Of a DNA stretch of 64,000 nt, positions 10,043-20,610 are shown in pieces. Origin of the DNA: Enoplosus armatus (Eukaryota; Chordata; Actinopteri; Centrarchiformes; Enoplosidae); assembly GCF_043641665.1 (NCBI RefSeq), contig NC_092193.1, forward strand, positions 15,013,501-15,077,500. The letters are read 5' to 3'. The first letter of the stretch is position 1, and every line of letters begins with the position of its first letter. Both the position numbers and the translations under genes were made by a program. Below the pieces are notes generated by a model. The model saw only the letters and a list, made by a program, of their open reading frames with translations. It was not told the origin of the DNA and did not search any database.

Positions 10043-10422
10043 CTGTCCGTTGGGTTCCTCCGGCTCCTCCCAGCGGACCATCACCGTGTTCTGTGAAATA
10101 ATGTGGGCCTGGACGTTTCGGGGAGGGCTGGCCGGGGCCTGCTCTCCTGTTCGGGCCTCCACACGCGTAGACGAAGGGCCCTGGCCGATGCTATTGAAGG
10201 CCGACACCCTGATTTCGTACTCTGTGTTGGGGTACAGTCCCCCGATGCTGTAGCGGGTGGTGGTGATGCTGTCCACCGTCTCGTACTTGCTGTCCGGCCC
10301 TTTGGCTCGGTACTGGATGATGTAGTAGGAGACTGGGTCTGGGTTGCCAGAGTCCCAGGTGATGGTCACACTGGTGGCGGTGGTCTCTGTGACTATGGGT
10401 GTGCCAGGAGGCTTTGGCAAAG
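10043..10422 (-). CDS. ptprs: ptprs exon: FN3-1 and start of FN3-2
   Basis: This 380-nt exon encodes [20 protein letters not shown], then [40 protein letters not shown], and [16 protein letters not shown] into FN3-2 ([12 protein letters not shown]). These blocks are nearly identical to mammalian type IIa RPTPs. Acceptor ATCCCCAG, donor CAG|GTGGGA. It is entered after one base, giving a Thr where human has Ser. Confidence 0.96.
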
Positions 10423-11053
10423 CTGGGGATCAGCGAGAGAGAATTATATTATTTACTATTAATTCGTTTCTGTCCATTCTGTACATATTACCGTTACATA
10501 CATATTACATTAACGACTTATTATTGCATTCATTCATGCACTACATTCTGCACATTTGTTTATACCTATATCTATATGCACTTTGCTACTGTTTGCACCT
10601 AGTAAGATACTGCATTTCGTTGTACTTGTACTCACTGTGTGCAGTGACAATAAAGTTAAGTTGAATCTCTTCAAATTACATTTTTGAGGATATTACATTA
10701 CAGTACATTCATTTGGTAGATGTTTTACAATAAGGGATATATTAAATGGCCTCCCACACGACCATGTATCAGTGACAAACTCACAATGATGAGAGTGCCT
10801 TAATCAAACTTAATATGTGGAATCTTTTGGTAAAGTACGGAACAAATTAGCTTGACAGAAGTCAGATGTAACATTACCATCCTGGACATTTAGAGTATCC
10901 AATTCTCCTGACATGCACACATTTGGAAATACAGAAGAAACCCAATCAAACTGGATTCATCCTTCGATGAAGTAACAACTGAGGCACTTTCCCACCTCCT
11001 TTTCTCTCTCTATGAGCCAAAATGATTAATCCTGATATTAGAGCATCTCTTAC
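10423..11053 (-). other. ptprs: ptprs intron
   Basis: This 631-bp intron lies between Ig3 and FN3-1. The part near 10480-10665 resembles a common repeat tail (next entry). No exon is seen. Confidence 0.7.
10480..10665 (+). mobile_element. Dispersed repeat tail ending in gacaataaagtt
   Basis: The string gcatttcgttgtacttgtac, then gtgcagtgacaataaag, is a short interspersed 3'-tail sequence found repeatedly in fish DNA. It lies in the ptprs intron on the strand opposite to transcription. Family and 5' boundary cannot be fixed from one copy. Confidence 0.4.
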
Positions 11054-11323
11054 TCTTTACTAAGACCTGAGCGGTGGCCTCGATGATACCCAGGCTGCTC
11101 ATGGCCACACAGGTGTAATTTGCAGACTCCCGGACACCGTTGAGCTCCAGCACGTTCCGTCCAATTGGCATCTCATCCTCGGGGGTCAGGTCTTCGCTGC
11201 CCAGCATCCACTTGACGTAGGGCATGGGTGAACCCACGGCCACGCAGGTGATATTGACGCTCCCTCCCGGCATGATCTCGTGGTTGGAGGGAAGGATGGA
11301 GAAACGAGGGGGGACACGGCGCA
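11054..11323 (-). CDS. ptprs: ptprs exon: Ig3
   Basis: This 270-nt exon encodes [20 protein letters not shown], then [36 protein letters not shown] and [13 protein letters not shown]. That is one complete I-set Ig domain with its disulphide cysteines (NITC and NYTC) and the W after YVK. Ig3 completes the Ig1-Ig3 ligand-binding unit. The first codon (V) is shared with either the Ig2 exon or microexon meB. Acceptor TTTCCCAG, donor A|GTAAGA. Confidence 0.96.
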
Positions 11324-11324
11324 C

Positions 11325-11560
11325 TGGGAAAGGAGGAGAGTCGGAAGGAGGGGGGGTGGGGGTTTAGGTGTAAGGTGGGGGAGGAGAAAAGTGGGGAAGG
11401 GAGTGAGGAGAAGAAAGGCGGAGAAAAAGAAGGGGGGGGGGGGGGGGTGCAGGGAGAGAATCAGAGAGAAAGAGCCAGAAAGAAAGATAGAGATTGAGAG
11501 AGAAAGTGAGGGCGAGAAAGAAAAAAAGAAAGAAAAAGAGAGAGAGAGGAGAGGTAACAG
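11325..11560. repeat. Polypurine/polypyrimidine tract, with a G17 run
   Basis: The plus strand is almost entirely A and G for about 230 bases, including an uninterrupted G run at 11432-11448. The transcript therefore reads as a long C/U tract running straight into the Ig3 3' splice site. Long ORFs across it are low-complexity artefacts (Arg, Glu, Lys, Gly only). Confidence 0.85.
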
Positions 11561-12298
11561 GAAGGGGGAGAATGAACTTCAGGGTTTTTACAGAAAATTA
11601 CAAAGGGATATTTCAAGTTTAGTCCCAATTACTTTATGGTACTGATGATTCCAACAGAAAGACACAAATCTTGTGTTGAGCTCAACCAATCAGAGTGAGC
11701 TGCTTACTCAAAATAATATAGTGACAAACTCTTGAGTACCGTTTCAACCAGGACATGACACCTATAGTCAGTTTCTCTTATTGGTTATCATTCATTTCAG
11801 CTGAATAATAAGACTTTGTGATTCAGGTTTTTGATTATAGCTGTATTATCATTATATTTCCCCCCTTTAAGCAATGACTAAACATGTTAAACTTTACCAG
11901 AACTTCAGTGAGAAACTTTACTTCATTGAGATTTCTGCACCTTGAGGTGCCTCTGCATTAGATGGCCTCTTTTTAGAGAGACTGTATGCATCACGGGGGC
12001 CGATCAATAGGCCCTGCTGGCTATTTGTGTCCCCATGAGAAGAACAAGTAAAAATGGCAAGTTATATCCAATACTGCATCTGTCAGAGCTTGGTTGACTA
12101 TATATTAGGGAGAGATGCATCGAGAGACTGAACTCATAGGTCACTTGCATGCCTGGGCGACTCAAGAGGGATAAAAATGGTGGAGGAACACAAAGAAGAG
12201 AACGAAGAACTGAAGACAGAGAGGGAGACGGAGAGAAGCGAGACGAGAGCAGAGAGACAGATAGAGGGATAGTATAAGTGTTAGAGACAGAGAGACAG

Positions 12299-12302
<4 letters not shown>

Positions 12303-12333
<31 letters not shown>
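12303..12333. repeat. (AG)n microsatellite
   Basis: A perfect (AG) run of about 15 units sits within a wider purine-rich block (12180-12340) inside the ptprs intron. Confidence 0.95.
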
Positions 12334-12337
<4 letters not shown>

Positions 12338-14504
12338 CAGCTCTGCTTCTCTTCCAGACAATGACAGGCAATGTAGCAAAGGACAGCCACATTGTACAAC
12401 AAGATACTGTACAATACATAGGATTCATAACTGATACAGTGTGTAGTCAAATGAATTGAAAATGTGGACAGGAGTGGATCGAGGGATCTATTAAAGGTGT
12501 TGTGGCAATTACAGAGTGATCATTGGACACAGTAAGTAAAGAACACCAAGACAGCATGAAAGAGGCAGAACGGGAAAGAACAAGTGCGAGCAAAAAGAGA
12601 GATATGTGAGGTAGTATGTGCATGTTTATAAGTTAATAAACTTATGTACATGTGTCTGTCGCTCCTACACATCAGGGTGCAGACAGAATGCAGAAGAAGA
12701 AGAGAAAAAAGGGGGAGGGAAAGGAGGGGAAAAGACAGGGAAGTGGAGATAAAGAGAGAGGATTAGAAGAGGGTTTTTAGGGGGAGGAGGGAAAAGGGGG
12801 AAGAAAAGAGAAGCGAGGAAGAAGAAAACACATGGATCTATTTAAAAACACGGCTATATACCAGAGTTAGGCCCATTCAGAAAGTAAGTAAAAGAAAGAC
12901 TGGTAGAGATCGGATGTTGAAGGAACAGAAAAGAAGAGGATACCCCAGGGTCACAACACAGGAAACAGAGAGAGACAGAGAGAGTAACGGACAAACATCT
13001 CTGCATGGGAGGAGAGAATGAAAAGGGAAGGCAGACAGAGAGCAGAAACATTGTCGAAAAAAAAAACTCAAGTCAACACTAGGAGGCTTATATGTGTAAT
13101 AAAAACATGAACGTGAGAAGCAACAAAAGACTAAAAATAAAAATAGATTGAAATAAAAAGTTACTGTAAAGCCCTACAGTAGCAAAACAATATGAGTCGA
13201 TGTTTTCTTTAGATGACTCTAGCAGTAATTCAAATATATATAATGTATGAAATAAAAAAAATAAAAGATAAATAAATAAATATGGGTAAATCTGCTGCAC
13301 AACCTCCACTTCTTAATGTGTAACATCATTACTTGGAATCTTCATGGGCCACATCCCCCCTACTCAAAGAATCTAGAGACAATTGGATAGAAGTTAACAT
13401 TTTGTTGCATATTTCAACAAATTAAAAAGTTGCCGTGACGTCACTACAATTTCATGAATAGCAGATAAAGCATTTGGAATACTTGTAGAAAAAAAAAGAA
13501 AAGAGCCGGAAGATACCCAGAATTGGATACAGAAGTTGAAGACACGAAAGAGACAAAGAGACAAAAACAGGTAGATCTGTTAGAAAACAGACATGATTAG
13601 GCAGGCACCTCCTCATCTGAGCATGCTGGAGACAGACTGCACCCATGACAGCTCCATGCACAAGACAGACACAGCAGGTGCAATGCAGCATGACACAACA
13701 CTATCATTCAGTCAGTTATTTTATACCAATCAATATAAAAAAAATGAAAAAACTGAAGAGGACAATTAATCAAGCATATGGATTAGTTTGGTAACAACAG
13801 GATGAAGGTGAAGACTCAAGATGATCGTTTAGTAATCTGAAACATGAACTCAGCAGCATTTCTAAAAAAAAAAAAATCTATCTATATATATATATCAGTC
13901 AGGACCAGAGACAAAAGACTGAAGAATCCACTGCAGAGACATAGCTGAGTGCTTTACAATAAAGTGAGCTCATAACAAGGGATAATCCTTCACATGCTCA
14001 CAGAGCCTCTAGCTTAAAGTTAATCGAGCCGGGCTGCATGATTCCCCTCCATTTTCTATACAGTTTGTGAAAGCCAGGAGCTTCAATCTTTATTAGCAGA
14101 GCTATCATTAGTCCCGTCCTCTGCAGGGAGTCTGGAGGCTACAGGCTGGGGAGACCTTGGCACAGCCATAAGGATTACCGCTGTATCTCAGCACTGCTAT
14201 ATACCCGCTCTGCACTGTCACTGAGCTGACATTTACGCAGCACCATCCAGTCTGTCTCAAGGACACGGCTTTCATTAACCACTGTAGTAAGAGGGAATCA
14301 TTAATGTCCCCTCCATATCGAAAACATGTGAATGGATATGAGTAATTTCAAATGTCAGTCAACGGAGGCGTATCTGAGTGTTTGGCAAAGATAGCAACAG
14401 CCAGGACAGGCCAGATACAGCACAGGCTATATTACAGTAAAGTTGGCACATGTATCTGTAAATATTGGTGTCAGTATGAATCTTGATGATATGCAGAGGA
14501 AGAC

Positions 14505-15305
14505 GTATTCAGATACTTTACTTAAGTAAATACCGTAATGTAAAAATACTCAAATACAAGTAAAAGTCCTCCACTTATGTAAAGTACGTAATTATTACTA
14601 ATAATGTACCAAATGCAATGCTGTGTCAAGTCTGCTAACATGTGGCCACGAGTGGCAGTTATGGGATGATGCTAAATGCTAAAATATAGCGTAATAGTAG
14701 CGCAAGTAGAAACGAGTCATAAGATCAGTGAACTGACTCAGTAATGGCAGCGACGTAGCGTTATCTAGCTAATGTGTGCTAAAGCTGGCTAACATTAGCC
14801 GCTGCAAGCTAATGATAATTTCAAGTGGGCCATTAGCAACAAAACCCCTGACAGTATTGAGCCGAGATTTTATTGCTTATTAATTAAACTTTAAATGTGT
14901 AACTGTATTTACATAAAGTATCAGAAGTAAAAGCACTCGAATGCAAAAAGGCCCCAGTGAGTGTTACAATATACTGTCGGTTATATATTATATTATTGCA
15001 TAATTATTGCTGATGCATTCATGTGTACAGATCATTTTACTGTTGTCATTGGGCGAGGTGGAGCTAATTTAAACTATTTTATATACTGTTATGTAGTCTA
15101 ATCTGTAACATTGCATCATATTTTATGAGGTCATCCTATGCTTTGTATGTAAAATCTTAATTTGTAAAGTAACTAGTAACTACAGCTGTTAAATGAATGC
15201 AGTGGAGCAAAAATACAATATTTCCCCCTGAATTGTAGTGGAGTTTAAGTATTATTTCCAAGTAAAGTACGAGTACTTGAGTAAATATACTTTCTACCAT
15301 TGGTG
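14505..15305. mobile_element. Teleost interspersed repeat, copy A
   Basis: The left end reads agatactttacttaagtaa then caagtaaaagtcctcc. The right end reads agtaaagtacgagtacttga then ctttctaccattgg. Both ends share the acttaagta/gtacttgag type of sequence in opposite orientation. The copy at 18030-19047 has the same organisation (aggtaaaagtcctgcgtt at the left, ttccaccactgcag at the right). This is a repeat I recognise from fish genomes. No ORF is present, so it is non-autonomous or decayed. Confidence 0.6.
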
Positions 15306-16035
15306 ACGCGATGGTTCTCTCGCCATCTTGAGTTCATGTCATGAATGTGGCCAAATAACTGAAGCTTCTCCTACAAACCTGCACAACACATATAACTTCA
15401 AAACAGAAGGGCGTGTACAAGCGTGACTGCGAGTGCAAGACTTCCACTCAGTGCAACATGTGCAGGATTGGAGAAGATGCGATGACACGGGAGAATGTTA
15501 CACACAATGATACAAAATGAAAAAGAAAACAAAACAAGAGAGACAATAGCAAGACATGACGAGACAGCAAGTTCAATAATATCACAATCGGGGCATATCA
15601 GTAGGCGTGAACACACACTGAGCCATGCTCTTGTGTCAGTCCGTCAGTCAACAGACATGCAAGCGGTGCTCCTTTCTCTTTCTCTCTCACTCCTTCCATG
15701 CAAACATTGCCTCTTTTTAATCTTCCAATTCTTGGGTCTCCATGACAACAAGATCATACCATGCAGAAAACATTGATCGGGGAGTGAAGGCAATACCAAG
15801 GGTTCTGCACACAAGGCCTCACAATGCAGTCAATGCACTCTGCTGCGTAGGCAGACCACTTCATCAGCACAGCAGCTTTAGAGAAATCAACTCTCTTCTT
15901 TTTTTGGAGACAAAATCATTTCACTTCAAATCTACTCAGGTGTCCTTTAAATGTTTTTTTTTGTTTCTCTCTGTTTCAATAAGTGAAGCTTTCTGAAACA
16001 AAGGAGTAACAAAAGAAAAGAAAGAGCACACCAAC

Positions 16036-16047
16036 CTTCTCGAAGCT
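16036..16047 (-). CDS. ptprs: ptprs microexon meB (12 nt, Glu-Leu-Arg-Glu)
   Basis: The twelve bases AGCTTCGAGAAG on the minus strand, with one base carried from the Ig2 exon and two taken from the Ig3 exon, read E-L-R-E-V. The junction becomes YVR-ELRE-VRR, identical to mammalian PTPRS and PTPRD meB. The acceptor has a good pyrimidine tract (TTCCATCCCTCAG). The donor GTTGGT is weak. In type IIa RPTPs the meB linker between Ig2 and Ig3 adjusts domain spacing and decides binding of IL1RAPL1, IL1RAP, Slitrk and SALM partners. Length is a multiple of three, so skipping gives YVR-VRR in frame. Only a hand search could show this exon. Confidence 0.8.
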
Positions 16048-16811
16048 CTGAGGGATGGAAGGGGGTTGATGCAGAACACAATGACGTGAGGGGGGAGAGA
16101 GAGAACGGGGAAACACAGAGAGAATAAAAACGGCCAGCGCAAAGCCACTCGCTCCACTGCATCACACACATACTGTACACACACACACACACTCACCAAC
16201 ACCCGCACTCACACATCCCAAACACACACACACACACACACACACGTATCCCACTTAACATAGAAACTAGAACTTTTAAATCTGAACATTGGTTGTGGTC
16301 TTTGAGCCATAAGACGCACCAGCACCCACAGTCCAGAAGCTAGAATCAGTTAAACAGGGATCATGTGGGTGCACAACGATGCCATTAATGCAAACATATT
16401 TAAGAAGAAATTATATCCTGATTGTTTAACTTCCAACTTCATTCAAATCTTCAATCAAATCTCTTGTGCAACATTTTCTGCCTCTCGTACAGAAACCATT
16501 TTAGTAGACAGATCAGTGATGTTTCCATGCAGTTAAACCGAGGTGCGTTCCCAACTTCATGTTCAATTTGATCCCACTGTTCGGAGCTCGCACCAAGGTT
16601 TAAGGTGGACTTGTTAAGGGTGGTTGTGAGAGATACCAAACAACAGGGTCAACATATACTGTAGACAATGGATGGGTTAGTAATACTTTTAAGAGCACGG
16701 CTATGGAAAAGAACTATATTTATCTAAGAAGCACCTTAACCGTAGTGATTCCTGTGTGTTCGTCTGTGCATGTGTGTCTGCATGTGCACGTGTTCTGTGT
16801 TCAGGTCCTAC
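16048..16811 (-). other. ptprs: ptprs intron between Ig2 and meB
   Basis: This 764-bp intron has (CA)-rich blocks on the plus strand at about 16178-16195 and 16219-16245, so the transcript has GU-rich blocks 130-200 nt before meB. Less regular CA-rich sequence follows the Ig2 donor (16750-16800 on the plus strand, TG-rich). No other exon is seen. Confidence 0.7.
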
Positions 16812-16922
16812 CTCGCACATACAGGTTGGCAGGGGAGGAGTAGCGCACGCCTTGAGAGTTGGTGGCCACACACTCGTACTTCCCTTGGTCTGTCTCCTCG
16901 CTGTTCTCGATCTGTAACGCTC
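16812..16922 (-). CDS. ptprs: ptprs exon: second half of Ig2
   Basis: This 111-nt exon encodes [19 protein letters not shown], then [18 protein letters not shown]. It carries the second Ig2 cysteine (YECV) and the D-x-G-x-Y-x-C motif. Human PTPRS has [25 protein letters not shown]. Joined directly to the upstream exon it gives ..QLRS-G-ALQ.., the form without the meA insert. Acceptor GTCCTGCAG, donor G|GTAGGA. Confidence 0.96.
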
Positions 16923-17843
16923 CTGCAGGACAGGAAGTGATGGAGAGAGAGAGACATAAAGATGTTTAGTTGAGTTTGTAGAAACGTTTCTGCTGCTGTC
17001 GGCCTTGCTTTGCATCCTCTCCTTTTCATCCTGAGATGTTTGTCTGTTTGGCCTGTTTCTGTTATATTTTGACCCTGGGGTATCCTCTCTTCTATTGCTT
17101 CAACATCCAATAAAGCTTTCTTTTTATATCTGCGAGGCACAGTCTGAATGGGCCGTGCTCTCATATACCAGTAGTTGTATCTTAAAGAGCCTTGTACTTT
17201 CCCCCTCCTGCTATAAAGTGAACAGAAATGGCAGCACATTCGAAAAATCTGAATTTTCTTCCAAAAAGTTTGGAAGTCAAAAACAAGTCTCAAAATGACT
17301 TTTTATAAACTTAGATGACACTTAAAGGACCTTTTGTTGTATGCCTCTTTACAAGCCAGTGATTCCTCTCCTACAGCAGGCTCGCTGCTGCTGCGAAGAA
17401 AGCCTGTTTCTATCTTGGCAGTTAACTGACAGCAGCTACACAGCTTTACCCCACGGCAACAACCCGACGACGCTCTTTAACTCCTCAACTTGTTTCTTTT
17501 CCTTCCTTCAGTTTTTATCCTCCTACCCTGATCCCACCGTGGTAAACAGTGTCTCCCTAAATGTGCTATAATTACACACAACGTTCGTCAGGTATTCTTT
17601 TGTTTCACAGGCTGCTATTCCTACTGCTTTTTAAAATGCGTTTTGTTTTATTTTTTTGTTAACAGCCTTTTGAATTACCAGCCGTGATTTTTTATTTATT
17701 TATTTTTTGCTGTTTCAGCCTGCTCTGTCACATACATCTCATCTGAAATTGACTTTGACATGAAGCCTGAGGAGGAACCACAAAGCCATGGATTACACTC
17801 TGCTGAGGGAGGAGAGGAAAAAGACACAACTCAAAATGCACAT

Positions 17844-17844
<1 letters not shown>

Positions 17845-17889
<45 letters not shown>
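17845..17889. repeat. (CA)n microsatellite
   Basis: A perfect dinucleotide run of about 22 units lies inside the ptprs intron, about 900 nt downstream of the Ig2 exon's acceptor on the genomic map (upstream in the transcript). Confidence 0.97.
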
Positions 17890-17890
<1 letters not shown>

Positions 17891-18029
17891 CTAGTTTCAG
17901 TCTGGTACAAAGCCCAGTGTTTTGTATCAGATCTTCTGTGAGGCTGATAAAAGGCATCTGGCTTGTATGGAGATATATAGAAACTGAAGATGTAGTACTC
18001 TCTGCACACTGATTTCTCACGCACACTTA

Positions 18030-19047
18030 CACACGGTGGTGGAGGAAGTGTTCAGGTTCTTCACTCAAGTAAAGCAGCAATACTGTACCACAACAATAAG
18101 ATACTCAATTACAGGTAAAAGTCCTGCGTTGAAAATGACAGAAAATACAGAAATACTATAGGAAAAATGTACATGAATTGAACTTTGTTTGTGCTTACAT
18201 GATAAATTAAAACATTTTTTTTTTTTTTTTTTGTAATTTGGGTGAAATTACCTTTTGAATTTGGCAGTTACCTCAACCAGCTACAGATGCTACTAGCATG
18301 TTAATGCATAATTTGTAATAATGCAGTTGTATAAGATATGTATAATTTGACATTCTGAAAGGGACCATTCTGCGTAATTATTTAATATTGTATTAAGGTG
18401 GCAGCAGAAGTCTTAGGGATCAATACCTCAAAACTTCTGCATGGCTAGATATCCCTGGAGATTAGTGAGAACATATGCTCGGTTGTTTTTTTTAGTCACT
18501 TGCTCGCTTTCTCTGAAGTCCCAAAATAAGTTAGTAAGTAGTAGTAGAGTTTTTTTTCCTTAATCAAACTACTGTCTCCAAGGTCAAGAATTAACTTTCC
18601 CACAATACTTCATATGTTGTTGGGTAGTTAAGTCTATAACAATACAATATAATTGTTTTTATAAGTTGGTCATATGATCTGTATGTAAAATCTGTAAAAT
18701 CTGTCACGTAGAGTAGAACTACCATAAAATAGAAATACTTAAGTAAAGCTGCAAAGATTAGTTGATTAATCGATTAGTCAATTTGCAACTATTTGATAAT
18801 TGATTAATCATTTTGGTAATTTTCTTAAGCAAAAATGCCAAACATCCCCTGGTTCCAGCTTCTCAAGCGTGAGGATTTGTTGCTGTTCTCTGTTTTATAT
18901 CGTTGTAAACTGAATCACTTTGCGTTTTGGACTGTTTGTGAGGCAAAACAAGACATATGAAAACGTCACCACTTCAAAATTAAACCTAATACTTGAGTTA
19001 ATACTTGAGTTAATAACAGTACTTACTAGATGCTTTCCACCACTGCA
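18030..19047. mobile_element. Teleost interspersed repeat, copy B, with nested second family
   Basis: It starts with ggtggtggaggaagtgttca and ends with gatgctttccaccactgcag, an imperfect terminal inverted pair. Between them, aggtaaaagtcctgcgttg matches copy A at 14505-15305. From about 18745 to 18975 a different recognised fish repeat is embedded (gattaatcgattagtcaatt, aaaaatgccaaacatcccct, ggttccagcttctcaagcg). This points to insertion of one element into the other. Confidence 0.6.
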
Positions 19048-20284
19048 GACACATACACATGGTGTGTTATTCTAATGGCGAAAAAGCTTTTACTTATTAA
19101 ATCCTAAACACTCGGCCAGTTAAGCACTAAAAGCTTCCACAGAGACAGACAGTTTGTGATTCTCTAAATGATACAATAGCTGATCAGTACATGCAGAAGT
19201 TGAAACAACATGTTTTTGGAGCCTCAGAACAGGGAAAGTTGGACTTACTTACACTCAGCTGGGGCACAAGTGTGCGTTTTGCGTGTTTGAGCGTGTTTAG
19301 TGAGCTGAGGCCCTGCTAGCTGAAGCTGTAATCCATTTGCTTCCGTCTTCTGCAGTTACATGAAAGGAAAAAAACATCTCGTGCCCTCCTCTTTCTCTCT
19401 GTTTTTCCGTCTCTCATTTCCCCGCGGTACAGGGCAGAGTTGGGAGATAAACAGGAATAAATTATCTGCTCTACAAGCCGAGCCTCCTCTCAAGAAAGGA
19501 GGTAGACGGCAGAAGGAGAAGCGAGAAGAAGACAGAGTGGAGGAGAGATGGAGCTGGACAGGTGGAGCTCTGCAGACAAGAACTCATCTGACAGCTGGAA
19601 GCAGCTCATATGGCTAACCATCAGCACACATTTGAAAAATGGCAACTGAAATATTCTTTTATGCAAAATACGTTACCATATATGGTGTTCAGTGTATATG
19701 CACATCTAAAGACGCTGCATATAAACACACAGCGCAGACAGAAAACTGGCAATGGACGAACATAATGACAGTCAGTGTGGAAAAGCAGGACAAAAAGCTG
19801 TAAAAAAGGGAAAGTGAAAGATAACAGAGGAGAAGAGGGAGAGCAGCTTGATAGTGAGTCTGGAAGCTGCTGACAGACCCAGAATGAGATGTGACTTCAG
19901 TAAATTGAGCTGCTGTGAAATCGCGGATGGTGTATTATGTCTGCTGAGCAGAGACTCAGCCGATCAGATGACAACAGATATTGCCAACCTGAGAGCTCTG
20001 CCAGAACATCTAGGTCAAACAGATCACCTGGACTCCGGCCTCCCACGAGGTGAGACATTAACTTTTAACTGGGACCGGACGTTACCAACGATCAGGACAG
20101 GCGGGCGCTATTTTTACCACAACACATTTACTTAACACAGTTTAAAAATAAACTGCTGGGATCAAACAAGTTCATTTGCACACTAGTAATAACTATGTAT
20201 TTTAAGTTTTCCTGGGATGTGAACACAAAAACATGAAAGACAAGACAAAAGATTTTTAAAGCAAGTTAACTATTGAGTATACAG

Positions 20285-20610
20285 TGTAATTTATTTAGAC
20301 CTGAAACGATTAGTCCATTAATGGATTGACAGAACATTCAAAATCTTCAACAATATTGTGATTAACCGATTAATGATTCAAGTCTTTGTTTTAAAAGCAA
20401 ATTGCCAAATATTCACAGATGCCAGCATCTTAGTCTTATATAACAGTAAATTTAATATATTTAGGTTTTGAACAGATGATCAGACAAAATCTGAATTATT
20501 TCACAATTTTCTGACAGTTTACAGACCTGACCAATAATCGATGAATTGTGAAAATAATCAGCAGACTAATTGATAATGAAAATAATCATTAGTTGCTGCC
20601 CTATATTGAT
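20285..20610. mobile_element. Second, more diverged copy of the gattaatcgattag repeat
   Basis: It begins cctgaaacgattagtccatt and ends aatcattagttgctgccct. The internal gttttgaacagatgatcagacaaa and aagcaaattgccaaat correspond to the family embedded at 18745-18975 but with many substitutions, suggesting an older insertion. Confidence 0.5.

Larger units (their letters stand above)
11324..16035 (-). other. ptprs: ptprs intron between meB and Ig3 (4.7 kb)
   Basis: On the sense strand this intron ends in a very long pyrimidine tract (11324 to about 11560) directly against the Ig3 acceptor. More purine/pyrimidine-asymmetric blocks lie at 12160-12340 and 12540-12830. A teleost repeat fills about 14505-15305. 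The block at about 14010-14340 is non-repetitive and could be a conserved non-coding element. No coding exon was found. Confidence 0.7.

Noticed and set aside
11280..11645. 121-codon plus-strand ORF rich in Arg, Glu, Lys and Gly
   Set aside because: Artefact of the polypurine tract; the opposite strand is the Ig3 exon and its intron.
17150..17190. Possible meA microexon (minus-strand GAGAGCACGGCCCATTCAG)
   Set aside because: It resembles the coding of E-S-T-P-I-R but is frameshifted by an extra GC, and has neither an AG acceptor nor a GT donor at the required positions.
16701..17293. Two overlapping minus-strand ORFs of 104 and 161 codons
   Set aside because: Both read the Ig2 exon (16812-16922) in the wrong frames and continue into intron. 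The correct frame gives [10 protein letters not shown].
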